Below, in pieces: positions 1 to 8,724 of a stretch of 64,000 bases of DNA. Under the pieces are notes generated by a model. That model had not been told where the DNA came from. It worked only from the letters and a program-made list of their open reading frames with translations, and did no database searches. The stretch comes from Rhizobium sp. 2MFCol3.1 (GTDB taxonomy: Bacteria; Pseudomonadota; Alphaproteobacteria; Rhizobiales; Rhizobiaceae): the NCBI RefSeq assembly GCF_000377565.1, contig NZ_KB898369.1:80935-144934 (forward strand). Direction: 5' to 3'. The position numbers were made by a program, and so were the translations under genes. Each line of letters opens with the position of its first letter. Position 1 is the first letter of the stretch.

Positions 1-912
1 GCACTTCTCAAATCGAAAGCGCCCGTCGGCCCCGACTGGGCTTTCGAGGTGAAATTTGATGGCTATCGGGTGTCGGTGCACATCGAGCCCAGTGGTGTCC
101 GCATTTTGACGCGCGGAGGCCATGACTGGACGCATCGGTTCCCGGCCATCGCTGCCTCAGCCAGAAAACTCGGGGTCGGCACGGCGATACTTGACGGCGA
201 GGCGGTTGTTCTGGACAACAGAGGTCGATCGGATTTCGGAGCCCTCCAGCGTTCACTGGGCGGCCGGGGAGGCAAGCGAGCGTCGGAGGAAGCCGTGTTT
301 TTTGCCTTCGATCTGTTGTATTTTGATGGACATATCCTGACAAACACTGAGCTGTCCGTCCGGCGTCACTTACTGGCCGACCTGCTTGCCAGAAGTAACG
401 GCGCGGTACAGCTCTCGGAAGAACTCGAGGGCGACGGTGAGACGCTGCGTCAAGCCGCCTGCGCACACGGGCTCGAAGGCCTTATCGCCAAACATCGAGA
501 GAGCAAGTATCGTTCTGGGCGTACCGGCGACTGGCTTAAAATCAAATGCGTTCAAAGTGAAAGTTTCGTTGTAATCGGGTATGAGCAGAGCAGCGCCGCG
601 CGAGGTGGTATCGGCAGCTTGCTCCTCGCGGCTCGTGATGGAGAAGGATGGAAGTCCGTCGGTTCGGTTGGGACTGGTTTCAAGGAAGCTGAAGCCTTCT
701 ATCTCAAGCAGACCCTCGACAGGTTGAAGACCAAAAGGCCGGCGGTTCCGATCAGGGGGAAGAATTTGGTCTTCGCACAGCCGACGCTCATTGCCGAGAT
801 CAATTTTCGTGGATGGACGGACGATGGCAATCTTCGTCACGCGTCGTACAAGGGCTTGCGTGAGGTCCAGGATAACGCAGCGATCTTCCAGATCGACAGC
901 CAGAAAGCATGA
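1..912 (+). CDS. ATP-dependent DNA ligase, LigD-type ligase domain (5' partial)
   Basis: Seals nicks in DNA using ATP, probably in non-homologous end joining or repair. The reading frame is open from base 1, so the start lies outside the window; about 303 residues are visible. Motif I with the adenylated lysine is visible as FEVKFDGYR (lysine codon at 52-54). Further on come FFAFDLLYFDG (motif III), EGLIAKH (motif IV) and WLKIKC (motif V), followed by a C-terminal OB-fold region with GIGSLLLA. The protein ends after the OB domain with no polymerase or nuclease domain behind it. It is therefore either a stand-alone ligase (LigC-like) or a LigD whose other domains precede the ligase. No Ku gene is in the window. 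Confidence 0.9.
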   Translation, partial: ALLKSKAPVGPDWAFEVKFDGYRVSVHIEPSGVRILTRGGHDWTHRFPAIAASARKLGVGTAILDGEAVVLDNRGRSDFGALQRSLGGRGGKRASEEAVFFAFDLLYFDGHILTNTELSVRRHLLADLLARSNGAVQLSEELEGDGETLRQAACAHGLEGLIAKHRESKYRSGRTGDWLKIKCVQSESFVVIGYEQSSAARGGIGSLLLAARDGEGWKSVGSVGTGFKEAEAFYLKQTLDRLKTKRPAVPIRGKNLVFAQPTLIAEINFRGWTDDGNLRHASYKGLREVQDNAAIFQIDSQKA

Positions 913-1059
913 TGGAAGCGACGGAGTGCAGCATGTATCCCAGCAACGCGGATCCATCGCACGGCCACTTCGGGTGGCCCAACTGCATCCGCCGCGCGGC
1001 CTCCTGACCTTCATCGGTTTCTCGGACCGAACACCGCGACCGCGGACGGAGCAAGTATC

Positions 1060-1084
1060 GGAACGATGGAGCCGACTGGTCGTT
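1060..1084 (+). promoter_or_regulatory. EcfG-type general-stress promoter
   Basis: GGAAC at 1060-1064, 16 bases, then CGTT at 1081-1084, an exact match to the alphaproteobacterial EcfG consensus. It lies about 50 bases upstream of the ATG at 1137. Confidence 0.7.
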
Positions 1085-1136
1085 GTGGATGAAGTGACAT
1101 CGTCGTTTGCGACCGTTCAGCAACAAGGAGGCCTCA

Positions 1137-1379
1137 ATGGCAGAGCCTACGAAAACAACGTCAGATTTGATACATGCAGTCATGGCGGAGCTGGGTATTG
1201 TCGATCCAGTTTCAATCGCTGCTGCCACCGAACGACACGCGGAAATGATTGAAGTTTACAAGCAAGGCAAGATGACCACCGCGGCCCTCAAGCATAGCTT
1301 GGCGGCGCGTCCCAACACCGAAGAAGGTGGCAGCGAAAGCGCAGTTGTTGATCACACCCGCCCGTCACAAAGTCGATAG
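1137..1379 (+). CDS. Small hypothetical protein, stress-promoter controlled
   Basis: An 80-residue soluble protein beginning MAEPTKTTSDLIHAVMAELG. The ATG at 1137 is chosen because AAGGAGG (1125-1131) sits at ideal spacing; an in-frame TTG at 1107 has no such site. The first half is predicted helical and the C-terminus is polar. I do not recognise the family. An exact EcfG-type promoter lies upstream, so induction in the general stress response is inferred. Confidence 0.7.
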   Translation: MAEPTKTTSDLIHAVMAELGIVDPVSIAAATERHAEMIEVYKQGKMTTAALKHSLAARPNTEEGGSESAVVDHTRPSQSR

Positions 1380-1651
1380 GCGGCCCAGTCGTTCGAACTT
1401 GATGATCACGAACAGGAGGTCGTCCCGCCGCGCCCTTTGATACGCTTTTCGCCTCTTAATGTGTGGCATTGTGGTGGCGGGAGTGTTGAACTCTTCAGGA
1501 ACGATGAGCCAAGCAGAGGCCAACCACGTTTACCCCTCCGGGATGACGGGGGCAAACCACGCCCCGGACGACCTACGGTCTCTTGGGGACAAGAGCGGCT
1601 CGGGGATTTCTACCCTCCAGGTAGAGGGAATAGGCGAAACATCTTGTCTCT

Positions 1652-1676
1652 GGAACCGTTGAGCCTCGGTGTCGTT
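1652..1676 (+). promoter_or_regulatory. EcfG-type general-stress promoter
   Basis: GGAAC at 1652-1656, 16 bases, CGTT at 1673-1676. It lies 26 bases before the ATG of the secreted protein at 1703, which predicts a leader of about 20 bases. Confidence 0.7.
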
Positions 1677-1702
1677 TCAGATAAAACAATCGAGGTCCAA
1701 TC

Positions 1703-2026
1703 ATGCACAAGAAGTCAGTCATCGTTATTGCCATCTTGTTGGCAGCCTCACCTGCAGCAGCGATCTATCGCCTGAGCCCGCTGAAGATAACATGTGATCA
1801 GGCGCGTGCCGCGGTCCATGACCAGGGTGCGGTAATATTTCGCTGGACCTCGCCGCGTGGCCTACCACTCTATGATCGGTTCGTGCGTAATAGCCGATAT
1901 TGCGACGCAAACGAATATGCCGAATGGAAGCGGATCCCTACGCGAGACCGGTCATGCCCGGTCCTCTTTTGTGAGAACGTCGACCGGCTGGACGGAAACT
2001 TCATCATCCCTGATAATTCGCTCTGA
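1703..2026 (+). CDS. Small secreted hypothetical protein
   Basis: A 107-residue protein with a clear N-terminal signal peptide: MHKK, a hydrophobic run, then SPAAA with likely cleavage around residue 20. The mature part has four cysteines (ITCDQ, SRYCD, RSCPV, LFCEN), which suggests two disulphides in the periplasm. The family is not recognised beyond resembling short secreted rhizobial proteins. It is preceded by an exact EcfG-type promoter, so it is probably a stress-induced envelope protein. Confidence 0.7.
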   Translation: MHKKSVIVIAILLAASPAAAIYRLSPLKITCDQARAAVHDQGAVIFRWTSPRGLPLYDRFVRNSRYCDANEYAEWKRIPTRDRSCPVLFCENVDRLDGNFIIPDNSL

Positions 2027-2558
2027 TGAGATGCACGCGCGACAAATGAGCCATGTCGCGCCTGAGAAACATGGTTTCAGTGCTTTGCCTTGGTGATGGA
2101 TCCGAGTGCTGGCCTAGCAGCTGGCTTATTCAGGCGAACTCAATGTGCTTTTTCACCAGAGGCGACCAGAATCTAGCGAGCCTGCCAATTAGGCAGCTGC
2201 TGCCCCTGCCCGAGAACCGCCCCCGAGGAGAGGAAGACGGAAGCCATATGGACGCGTAAATGGAACGCTTATCCGTTACTCGTGCGCGCTGACGCCCATT
2301 TAGGACCTCCAGTGCTTGCAAAAAGGCACCTATAGGCCTGCCAGCACTCCCTCAGCGCCTGAATACCCTGAGGCGGTATCAGCCGGCCACGACACCGACG
2401 CACAGCAGCGTTCCTCGGCCGACGTCCAAGACCAAGAAATGGGCGCTCCCTATCCAGAGCCTCTCACCTAATTGTACGCGGTGTCGTCAGTCGCCACGTG
2501 GAACTAAAGACGCCTCATTCACCAGATGCCTGAGAGTTAGTCATTTGGGCCGGCTGGC
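2027..2558. other. Intergenic stretch without a convincing gene
   Basis: About 530 bases with only short frames lacking ribosome sites or plausible composition. No repeat, promoter match or terminator stood out. Confidence 0.5.
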
Positions 2559-2771
2559 CTATGGCTTCTTCTTGAGTGCGCTGGGCTTATGAGCTGCCTT
2601 GGCGCCGGTCTTCGAACTCTCAACGATGATCTGCGGATCTGCTTGGGACGCTTTGACGTCGTGACCCTTGATCTTCGTTGGGCTGGTTTGTTTCTTGACG
2701 ACGGTGCCCGTCGTTTCGCCCTGGCTGGTTTTCCAGGTGACATGGTCACCCTTTTTCAGGTCTTTGCTCAC
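2559..2771 (-). CDS. DUF2945 / hypervirulence-associated TUDOR-domain protein
   Basis: A 70-residue basic protein that reads MSKDLKKGDHVTWKTSQGE, the small beta-barrel signature of the DUF2945 (HVA1/TUDOR-like) family, followed by a lysine-rich tail ending LKKKP. The start is GTG at 2771, behind GGAGGAAATT. It lies 43 bases downstream of the gene at 2814-3125 and is probably co-transcribed with it. Function is unknown; the fold and charge suggest nucleic-acid or protein binding. Members are common in alphaproteobacterial stress loci. Confidence 0.8.
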   Translation of the reverse strand: MSKDLKKGDHVTWKTSQGETTGTVVKKQTSPTKIKGHDVKASQADPQIIVESSKTGAKAAHKPSALKKKP

Positions 2772-2813
2772 AATTTCCTCCGTGCAACACTGAAAAATAT
2801 TCGGGCTTACCCG

Positions 2814-3125
2814 TCACTTTGCGGTGACGCGCAGCGCTCCTAGATCGCCGAATGTTCGGTGGAGTGCGGTGATATTGTCCGCAGTTATGTCTGCTGATAC
2901 TTCGATCTCGCCGCTGAGCTTGGCATCGTCTCGTCCATGTTCAGTGGCTGAGGGAGCGTCGCCACCGCTGACGTCAACACCCGAGGAATTATGACGACCA
3001 GCGGCACGAACGAACACATCTGTCCTTTCAATACCGATTTTTTGCACCAGGTGCTCGATCGCGAGGTCCGCAGCTTCCCGCGTTTCGAAAGTTGCTGTAA
3101 CGGTCTTGGTCTTGCTGTCTGACAT
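2814..3125 (-). CDS. Small hypothetical stress-type protein
   Basis: A 103-residue acidic protein starting MSDSKTKTVTATFETREAAD. The pattern of a beta strand, then EAADLAIEHLVQ, resembles the ferredoxin-like folds of small 'general stress protein' families that handle pairs of strands and helices. The centre is low-complexity and charged. The start at 3125 is supported by AAAGGAGTG. GGGAAC occurs upstream near 3172, but the -10 does not match GTT, so stress control is only possible. It is first in a likely two-gene unit with the DUF2945 gene. Confidence 0.7.
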   Translation of the reverse strand: MSDSKTKTVTATFETREAADLAIEHLVQKIGIERTDVFVRAAGRHNSSGVDVSGGDAPSATEHGRDDAKLSGEIEVSADITADNITALHRTFGDLGALRVTAK

Positions 3126-3495
3126 TTTCCACTCCTTTGACAGGAATAGAATTGTCAGCAAACAAGTAAGTTCCCGGCCGGCCTTCTTTCTGAGACGACA
3201 ACGTGCTGGCCTTCGCCAATCACTCGCCTGGCCGTCCCCTCCATCTTGCTGGAGCATGGGGCCCTATAGCCTGGACCGTCGGGTGAGCCACTATGCGCCT
3301 GCGCTCCGATCAAATTGGCTGCCGCGAATGTGGCAGTTTCTTACGGGACCAACTGCGTCGACAAGGCTGAAACTTACGAGATTGACTTGGAGGACCGTAT
3401 CGATACCTAGCATTTTTCGAGCTGATGATCGCGATGTTCACGCTCGCTGGTCGTGCGTAGGTTCTACTATCGCGCCATTTCATTGGAGGTTGAAG

Positions 3496-4065
3496 TTGAC
3501 CCTGATTGAACTTGATAAAGCCGCTTGGATCAATCTCGAACGAGCAGGTACGGACTCCGGCTCAGCCTTGCGCTACCTGAACTTTTGTACGGTCGATCGC
3601 GACGGACATCCGCAGGCTCGCCTGGTGGTCCTTCGGGCCGCGAACCGTGAAGACCGCACGATCGAGATCCACACGGATATTCGCTCCGCGAAATGGCGCG
3701 AAGTGAGCGCCAATCCAGCAGTGACGGTGTTGGCGTTTGACGCGGCGCGTGGTCAGCAACTTCGATTGCGCGGCAAGGCGGAACGCCATGGGCGAGGGAG
3801 CCCCAAAGCGGCAGACGCGTGGGATAGGCTGTCGCCATGGACGCGATCGACCTACACTGGTGGCCCTCCGGGAGAGTCATCGGCCGACGTTGAGCTTGAG
3901 ACGGCCAGTGCTGGTGGCAAAGAAGGAAAGTTTGTCTTTGGAGTGATCGTATTTCAGGCTTTTCAACTTGATTGGTTTCAATTGAAGCGCGGTGGCAATC
4001 GGCGGGCGATGTTTTTATATGGATCCGGTAGCGAATTGGTGGATGCGCGAGAGATCAACCCCTGA
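3496..4065 (+). CDS. Pyridoxamine 5'-phosphate oxidase family / FMN-binding protein
   Basis: A 189-residue protein of the split-barrel flavin family. Visible features are YLNFCTVDRDGHPQARLVVLRA (strands with the FMN-phosphate contact region), RSAKWREVSANPAV, a central LRLRGKAERH, and a C-terminal FQLDWFQLKRGGNRRA typical of the PNPOx-like C-terminus. The start is TTG at 3496, because GGAGG (3485-3489) is six bases away. Whether it oxidises pyridoxamine phosphate or only binds FMN cannot be told from sequence. It stands alone, convergent with the two-component pair. Confidence 0.8.
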   Translation: MTLIELDKAAWINLERAGTDSGSALRYLNFCTVDRDGHPQARLVVLRAANREDRTIEIHTDIRSAKWREVSANPAVTVLAFDAARGQQLRLRGKAERHGRGSPKAADAWDRLSPWTRSTYTGGPPGESSADVELETASAGGKEGKFVFGVIVFQAFQLDWFQLKRGGNRRAMFLYGSGSELVDAREINP

Positions 4066-4077
4066 TCTTGCTAGGAC

Positions 4078-5442
4078 TCAGCTTGTCGGTTTCGGCAGCA
4101 CGACCGTAGCCGACAGACCTCCCTCGGGCATGTCCTGCAGCACGAGACGGCCGCCGTAAAGACCCGAAACTTCCTTGGCTATCGATAGACCGAAGCCGTC
4201 CCCCGGCACGGTCTCGTCTAAGCGAACACCTGGGCTCAAAACGTCAGTCAAGTCGTCGCTGTTAATGCCGGGACCGTCGTCGGCGACGACAATTGCGATT
4301 TCGCCGCGATCTTGCGCGCCGGCTATTCGAACGGACGAGTTCGCCCACTTGCACGCGTTATCGATTATTGCCCCCAGTATCTCGTCGACGTCTTCGGGGG
4401 CGCACGCGACACTTAGGGTCTCATCCAGCTGGTTTGAGATAGTCAGCTGCCTGTCTACATACAGTTTCTGCATCATCGCCACGATATCATCGACATGCGA
4501 GCGAAGCTGGGTAGTGGGAGCGAAACCTGCCGCTGACACCCCTGCCCTGGCCCTTGCCAGGTGATGTTTGATCTGACGGTCGATCCTTTCGACTTGCAGA
4601 CGCGCCTCTCCGGTCGGATCAGCGTCATCGTTCAAAGCGAGATAGAGACTCGCCACGGGGGTTTTGAGACCATGCGCCATGTTTGCAAATTGGAGCCGTG
4701 TTTCGGCAATCCGCAGCTGGTTCCGCTCTACCAAGCGATTGATCTCCCCAACGAGCGGGCGCAACTCCTCCGCCTGAGGCTCATCAAGTCCCCTTGATTG
4801 ACCGGACGAAACGTCGGCAACCTTCTCAGCCAGCGTTCGAAGAGGCGAAAGACCGTAACGGACCTGAAGCAGGATGCCGACAACGAGCAGCCCACCCAAC
4901 ACGAGCATTGCCGGGACGAGAAATAACAGTGCCCGTAGTACGGGCATGACAAGAGCCGAGCGCGGTGCGGTGGCGATGATCTCGACCCCGCCTCCTGCCG
5001 TGAACGACTGCGAGGTCAGGAAATGCAGGTTTTGCCCGCGGTTGTCCCGTCCGGCGCCCGCTCGTGGGGTTCCAGTCAGCAGGTTGCGCCAATCAACGGG
5101 CTGCGGAGGGTTCGACAAGTTCGCTCCAGAAAGAGAACTGGAGGTCAAACGCTTTCCAGCAGTGCTCACCTGCCAATACCATCCAGACCCGGGCCGATCG
5201 AACGGCGGGCCGTCAAGGTTACCGTCAACCGCAAGCGAACCATCGAGGCCAATCTTTATACTGCCCCTGACAGCTTCGATCTGCACGCTCAGCCGCTGGT
5301 CGACCTGATCCCTGACCACATTGGCAACGATAAGGGCGAGGACGACGCAAGCAACTACCAGTGCTGCAAGGGCATAGAATATCGAAAAAACGATGAGGCG
5401 TCCCGCAATTGTTTGCGGATTTCGCAAACGCGACGCGATCAT
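4078..5442 (-). CDS. Two-component sensor histidine kinase (PhoQ/FeuQ-like)
   Basis: A 454-residue inner-membrane kinase. In order: a transmembrane segment around residues 15-40, a periplasmic sensor region of about 130 residues, and a second membrane segment near residues 165-195. A HAMP-like linker follows, then the phospho-acceptor box FANMAHGLKTPVASL, the N-box IIDNACKWA, and the G-boxes DDGPGI and GDGFGLSIA. The start overlaps the regulator's stop by four bases, so the two are translationally coupled. Family resemblance is to PhoQ/FeuQ kinases that sense envelope or osmotic conditions; the ligand is not predictable. Confidence 0.92.
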   Translation of the reverse strand: MIASRLRNPQTIAGRLIVFSIFYALAALVVACVVLALIVANVVRDQVDQRLSVQIEAVRGSIKIGLDGSLAVDGNLDGPPFDRPGSGWYWQVSTAGKRLTSSSLSGANLSNPPQPVDWRNLLTGTPRAGAGRDNRGQNLHFLTSQSFTAGGGVEIIATAPRSALVMPVLRALLFLVPAMLVLGGLLVVGILLQVRYGLSPLRTLAEKVADVSSGQSRGLDEPQAEELRPLVGEINRLVERNQLRIAETRLQFANMAHGLKTPVASLYLALNDDADPTGEARLQVERIDRQIKHHLARARAGVSAAGFAPTTQLRSHVDDIVAMMQKLYVDRQLTISNQLDETLSVACAPEDVDEILGAIIDNACKWANSSVRIAGAQDRGEIAIVVADDGPGINSDDLTDVLSPGVRLDETVPGDGFGLSIAKEVSGLYGGRLVLQDMPEGGLSATVVLPKPTS

Positions 5443-6104
5443 TTGCTGTTTGCCGTCAGCATGTAGCCGCGTCCGCGTTCTGTCTCGATCCTGTCGGTAC
5501 CAATCTTTCGTCGAACCCGCGCGACGATGACTTCGATTGAGTTGGAATCAACATCCGCGTCGCCTTCATAGACCCGCTCGATGAGTTCTCTCCGATCCAC
5601 GATGACCTCCTTTCGCAACATCAGGCATGAGAGTACACGCCACTCGAAGGCCGTTAGCTTCAACGGTAGTCCTGCGAGCTCAAATGTGCCGAGCTGGGCA
5701 TCGAACGACAGGTCGCCACAGGTGATGACGGACGCAGCGTGGCCCGCCGAGCGCCGAACGAGGGCGCGCAGCCGAAGGACGAGCTCCTCGACCCGAAAAG
5801 GCTTTGTCAGGAAATCGTCCGCTCCAGCCTTGAATGCAGCGACTTTGTCCGGCCAGCCGTCACGGGCCGTCAGCACTACAACAGGAAGCGTACGCCCCGC
5901 GTCCCGCCATGATTTTAAAACCGCGACACCATCGATCTTCGGAAGGCCAAGATCCAGGACGGCTGCGTCGAATATCTCTGTGAGCCCGGCGTGCTCGCCG
6001 TCTTCGCCGTTTCGAGCGAGATCAACGACGAAGTTCTGCGACCGTAGGGCGGCTGCAATTTGGTGGGAGAGGTCGGCATCGTCCTCTACAAGGAGAATTC
6101 GCAT
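5439..6104 (-). CDS. OmpR-family response regulator (FeuP/PhoP-like)
   Basis: A 221-residue regulator. The receiver domain has the acidic pair in LLVEDDADL, the phospho-acceptor aspartate in AAVLDLGLPKIDG, threonine in VVLTARDG and lysine in FLTKPFR. The C-terminal winged helix contains DVDSNSIEVIVARVRRKIG and ERGRGYML. It is first in the operon with the kinase and divergent from the OB-fold gene at 6242, with about 135 bases between starts holding the shared regulatory region. The sequence resembles rhizobial FeuP, but orthology is not proven. Confidence 0.92.
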   Translation of the reverse strand: MRILLVEDDADLSHQIAAALRSQNFVVDLARNGEDGEHAGLTEIFDAAVLDLGLPKIDGVAVLKSWRDAGRTLPVVVLTARDGWPDKVAAFKAGADDFLTKPFRVEELVLRLRALVRRSAGHAASVITCGDLSFDAQLGTFELAGLPLKLTAFEWRVLSCLMLRKEVIVDRRELIERVYEGDADVDSNSIEVIVARVRRKIGTDRIETERGRGYMLTANSK

Positions 6105-6241
6105 GAATACCCGGAAGCTGTTTATAGTCTCACTATGAACTAGGGCGAATTCGCTTAACTGAAACTGAACCGTGTCATTCAGTCTGCGTGGGGACCGAAA
6201 ATCGTATCGTCACCCTGTCAAAACCAACAGGAGACACTGTG

Positions 6242-6742
6242 ATGTCCATCGAAGATAGCTCGCCAAATCCCCGCGAGAACGAGAAGAACACGTCCCCCGG
6301 GCGCCCCACCAAGCACTTTGCGGCGTTCGCCATCTCGGCGTTCGTTGTCCTAGCAGTCGGTGCAGCAGGCGGCGCAACGGCAATGAAGCTCACCAGGCCT
6401 AACGTGGAAATGGCGCCGTTGACCCCTGTCGTGATCACGAGCCTGAAAGACAGCAACGCCATCGTGACGATCAAGGGCAACGTTGCAGAGATCTATGGAA
6501 ACAAGTTCATCGTGCAGGATGCTAGCGGCCGAGCGCTGATCGAGACCGGCCCTGCTGGAGATGATGGAAAGCTTGTCGCGCTAGACGAGCCTGTCACCGT
6601 TCAGGGAAGGTTTGACGATGGGTTCCTTCGCGCAAGCTATATTGTGCATGGCGACGGAAAAACGGATGCGCTTCGCCCACCGCCCGGCCCCCGCCCACAT
6701 GGTGGCCCATTGGAGGAGGCCATGCGGCACCTGAAACCCTAG
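6242..6742 (+). CDS. Membrane-anchored bacterial OB-fold (BOF/YgiW-like) protein
   Basis: A 166-residue protein: a polar N-terminus, one transmembrane segment (AAFAISAFVVLAVGAAGGAT, residues about 28-47), then an OB-fold reading ITSLKDSNAIVTIKGNV and KFIVQDASGRALIETG, as in the BOF family (YgiW, YdeI, VisP). A proline-rich tail follows. The ATG at 6242 is chosen from AGGAG eight bases upstream. Its divergent position beside a PhoPQ/FeuPQ-type pair parallels ygiW next to qseBC in enterics, so it is a likely target or accessory of that system (inference). Confidence 0.75.
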   Translation: MSIEDSSPNPRENEKNTSPGRPTKHFAAFAISAFVVLAVGAAGGATAMKLTRPNVEMAPLTPVVITSLKDSNAIVTIKGNVAEIYGNKFIVQDASGRALIETGPAGDDGKLVALDEPVTVQGRFDDGFLRASYIVHGDGKTDALRPPPGPRPHGGPLEEAMRHLKP

Positions 6743-6990
6743 TCATCTCGTTTGCCAACGCCACAGGCCTACCGCATGAAATGGGCGACTTGGAGAGGAC
6801 GTCTCTTTCGACGTCTTCTCCAACGCCATTTCGATTTCGGGATGGTCGAGCGGTGGTTCTCGGGTCATACGAAGGCGCTCTATCGCTTCTGTCTTCATCT
6901 GAGCTTACCATTGCTCATAACGCGCCAAACTTGATCTTGGCGGCCTCTGGCTTTAGAGAGGCCCTAGATAAACATATGGACTGACAGACT

Positions 6991-7227
6991 TTGACCACGC
7001 GCTACCTATGGACGCTAGACCGTTTTGGTCAGCAGTCCCGTAACGGCCTCGCGACTGAAAATGAGCTTCTAGATATACTCAATGGGGAAGCTCTGCCATC
7101 TGTGATGCCCGCCGATTGGCTCCTGGCGACGATGCAAATCGACATGGAAGGCAGCGGTCTTTCGATCCACGAGTCTAGCCATAATCCTGAGGATAGTTGG
7201 AAGCTTGAACTGAAAATAGCGCGTTGA
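6991..7227 (+). CDS. Small hypothetical protein
   Basis: A 78-residue frame from TTG 6991, containing tryptophan and leucine-rich segments (ADWLLATMQIDMEG). There is no clear ribosome site and no recognised family. The composition is protein-like and the next small gene follows closely at 7256. Moderate to low certainty. Confidence 0.4.
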   Translation: MTTRYLWTLDRFGQQSRNGLATENELLDILNGEALPSVMPADWLLATMQIDMEGSGLSIHESSHNPEDSWKLELKIAR

Positions 7228-7255
7228 CGCCAAGGACAGTGCAAAAAGCAGGAGC

Positions 7256-7444
7256 ATGACAATGGGTGAATTCACAGTCGACGATGCGACGAAGCGGATC
7301 TACGAATACCTTCAGGCGGACAATGTCGATATCGATAAGCGCATTGCAGATCTCAAGGCGGCTCTGGCGCTTGAGGGTTTGAAGGAGGCCGTATTCGACC
7401 CCGTCAAGCTTGTGCAGGGAAATCGCGAGGCAGAAAGCGAATGA
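7256..7444 (+). CDS. Small helical hypothetical protein
   Basis: A 62-residue protein (or 60 from the second ATG at 7262), predicted almost entirely helical (KRIYEYLQADNVDIDKRIADLKAALALEGLKEAV). AGGAG lies just before the first ATG. No family recognised. It follows the gene at 6991 by 28 bases and may be co-transcribed. Confidence 0.55.
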   Translation: MTMGEFTVDDATKRIYEYLQADNVDIDKRIADLKAALALEGLKEAVFDPVKLVQGNREAESE

Positions 7445-7719
7445 AGGCATATTTCCGCCAGCGTGGGGTGACGGTTAAGTTTCCTAACTGATGCTCGGCC
7501 AGCAGCAAGGGTCCGAATTGGGTTCGGCCGTGCTGATCATTTCCCGTGACTTTGCCAGATTGTAAGCGGCGAGAAGAGCGCCTTCTCGCAAGCAGTACCC
7601 GTCTGACTTACCTGGTTACCTCGGGGCTTAACAGCCGGGGAATTCGACCAAATGAGCCTGAGCGTGGGAATGCAGATTGAGGGGCCTGCCCACGCCTCTT
7701 TTTACGACCTTTGCGAAGT

Positions 7720-7908
7720 TCAATGTCTCTCGGTTATAGAAGGCTCGGTACCCTCGGCTTCCATTTTCAAACGCGCATCACGGAGACGAGCGGTCTTGGC
7801 ATGACGCACTACGCGTTCTCGCTCGACGATTGAACGAGCGATACTGTCGGTATCAGCGGCAAGTTTGCGTCGGCCTTCTTGCGTTATCGATTGCCTGACT
7901 AATCCCAT
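7720..7908 (-). CDS. Small basic helical protein, KTxxLRxxRL family (copy 1)
   Basis: A 62-residue protein starting MGLVRQSITQEGRRKLAAD, with GGAGAAATTCA before the ATG at 7908. It ends in a charged helix with AKTARLRDARLKME. The same KxxxLRxxRL pattern recurs in two other short genes here (44284-44454 and 58064-58252), so I treat the three as a small paralogous family of unknown role. It lies 50 bases downstream of the gene at 7959-8126 and is probably in one transcript with it. The longer open frame upstream of 7908 is not supported. Confidence 0.6.
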   Translation of the reverse strand: MGLVRQSITQEGRRKLAADTDSIARSIVERERVVRHAKTARLRDARLKMEAEGTEPSITERH

Positions 7909-7958
7909 TGAATTTCTCCGGTCGGCTTTCAAACGGTCCCAGCGCCCGGACCAGTTGG

Positions 7959-8126
7959 TCAAGAAGCGCCGCTTGAGTTGATTTGAACGAGGTCGACGCT
8001 GGCGGTGATCGCTCGCTGGCCTTTCTCGGAATCGATCGCACAGTGGTTCAAAGCGCACCATTCGCGAACGGCGGCAGTAACGGTTTCGATCTGGTCGTCG
8101 GTTAGTGATATGAGGGATATCAACAT
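7959..8126 (-). CDS. Small hypothetical protein
   Basis: A 55-residue protein starting MLISLISLTDDQIETV and continuing AVREWCALNHCAIDSEKGQRA, a compact helical protein of the kind common in rhizobia. The ATG at 8126 follows GGAGGAGTC. It is first of a two-gene unit with the basic protein at 7720. Function unknown. Confidence 0.6.
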   Translation of the reverse strand: MLISLISLTDDQIETVTAAVREWCALNHCAIDSEKGQRAITASVDLVQINSSGAS

Positions 8127-8691
8127 GGGCGGGACTCCTCCGATAGTTCGGCAAGAGCAAGTAGCAACTCCCAAGCGACGTCCACCATTTCAACTCGACG
8201 CCGACGAAAGGTAGTGTACTCTCATTTCGAGAGATTGAAACTTTTAACAACCTTTGTACGGTATGGCACAAAAGTGCTTTGAGTTGAAAATTGACAATGG
8301 TCCCCCGTGGTGCTGACTGAATGATGTGATGTGCATGCCTGGTTTTAGGGCCGAAACGTATCACCCAGTCAGCCCCTGCACTATCACGCACGCATATGAA
8401 CAGGGCAATATGTCGACATGACCGTACGGTATCAGACAATCTGGTTGCGCTTGAGCAGCGTTTCCGAACATAATTTCGAAAGTGTCGATTGCATCACCCT
8501 GACGGCAAGACGCTTGTCGGAATAATTTGCGAACGCGACCCCTGGATACTGAATGGAGTGAGATCGATCTCTCTTGGCGCGCTTGCAACTTATCAAGCCG
8601 CGGTAACTATTGTCATCGCTGACTCCCGCTGCTCCTGTGCTGTAACTTCACACAAAATGCCCATGCCAGACGTTCGATATGCTGGGGTGGC

Positions 8692-8716
8692 GGAACTCCT
8701 TGCCATGACGGGTGTT
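8692..8716 (+). promoter_or_regulatory. EcfG-type promoter in front of the tRNA-like RNA
   Basis: GGAAC at 8692-8696, 17 bases, GTT at 8714-8716. The first base of the tRNA-like acceptor stem is at 8725, the distance expected between a -10 and its transcription start. Confidence 0.65.
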
Positions 8717-8724
8717 AGTGGTGT

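Noticed and set aside
3150..3176. GGGAAC upstream of the gene at 2814-3125 as an EcfG promoter
   Set aside because: The position of the -10 reads ATT rather than GTT, so it is not counted among the exact sites.
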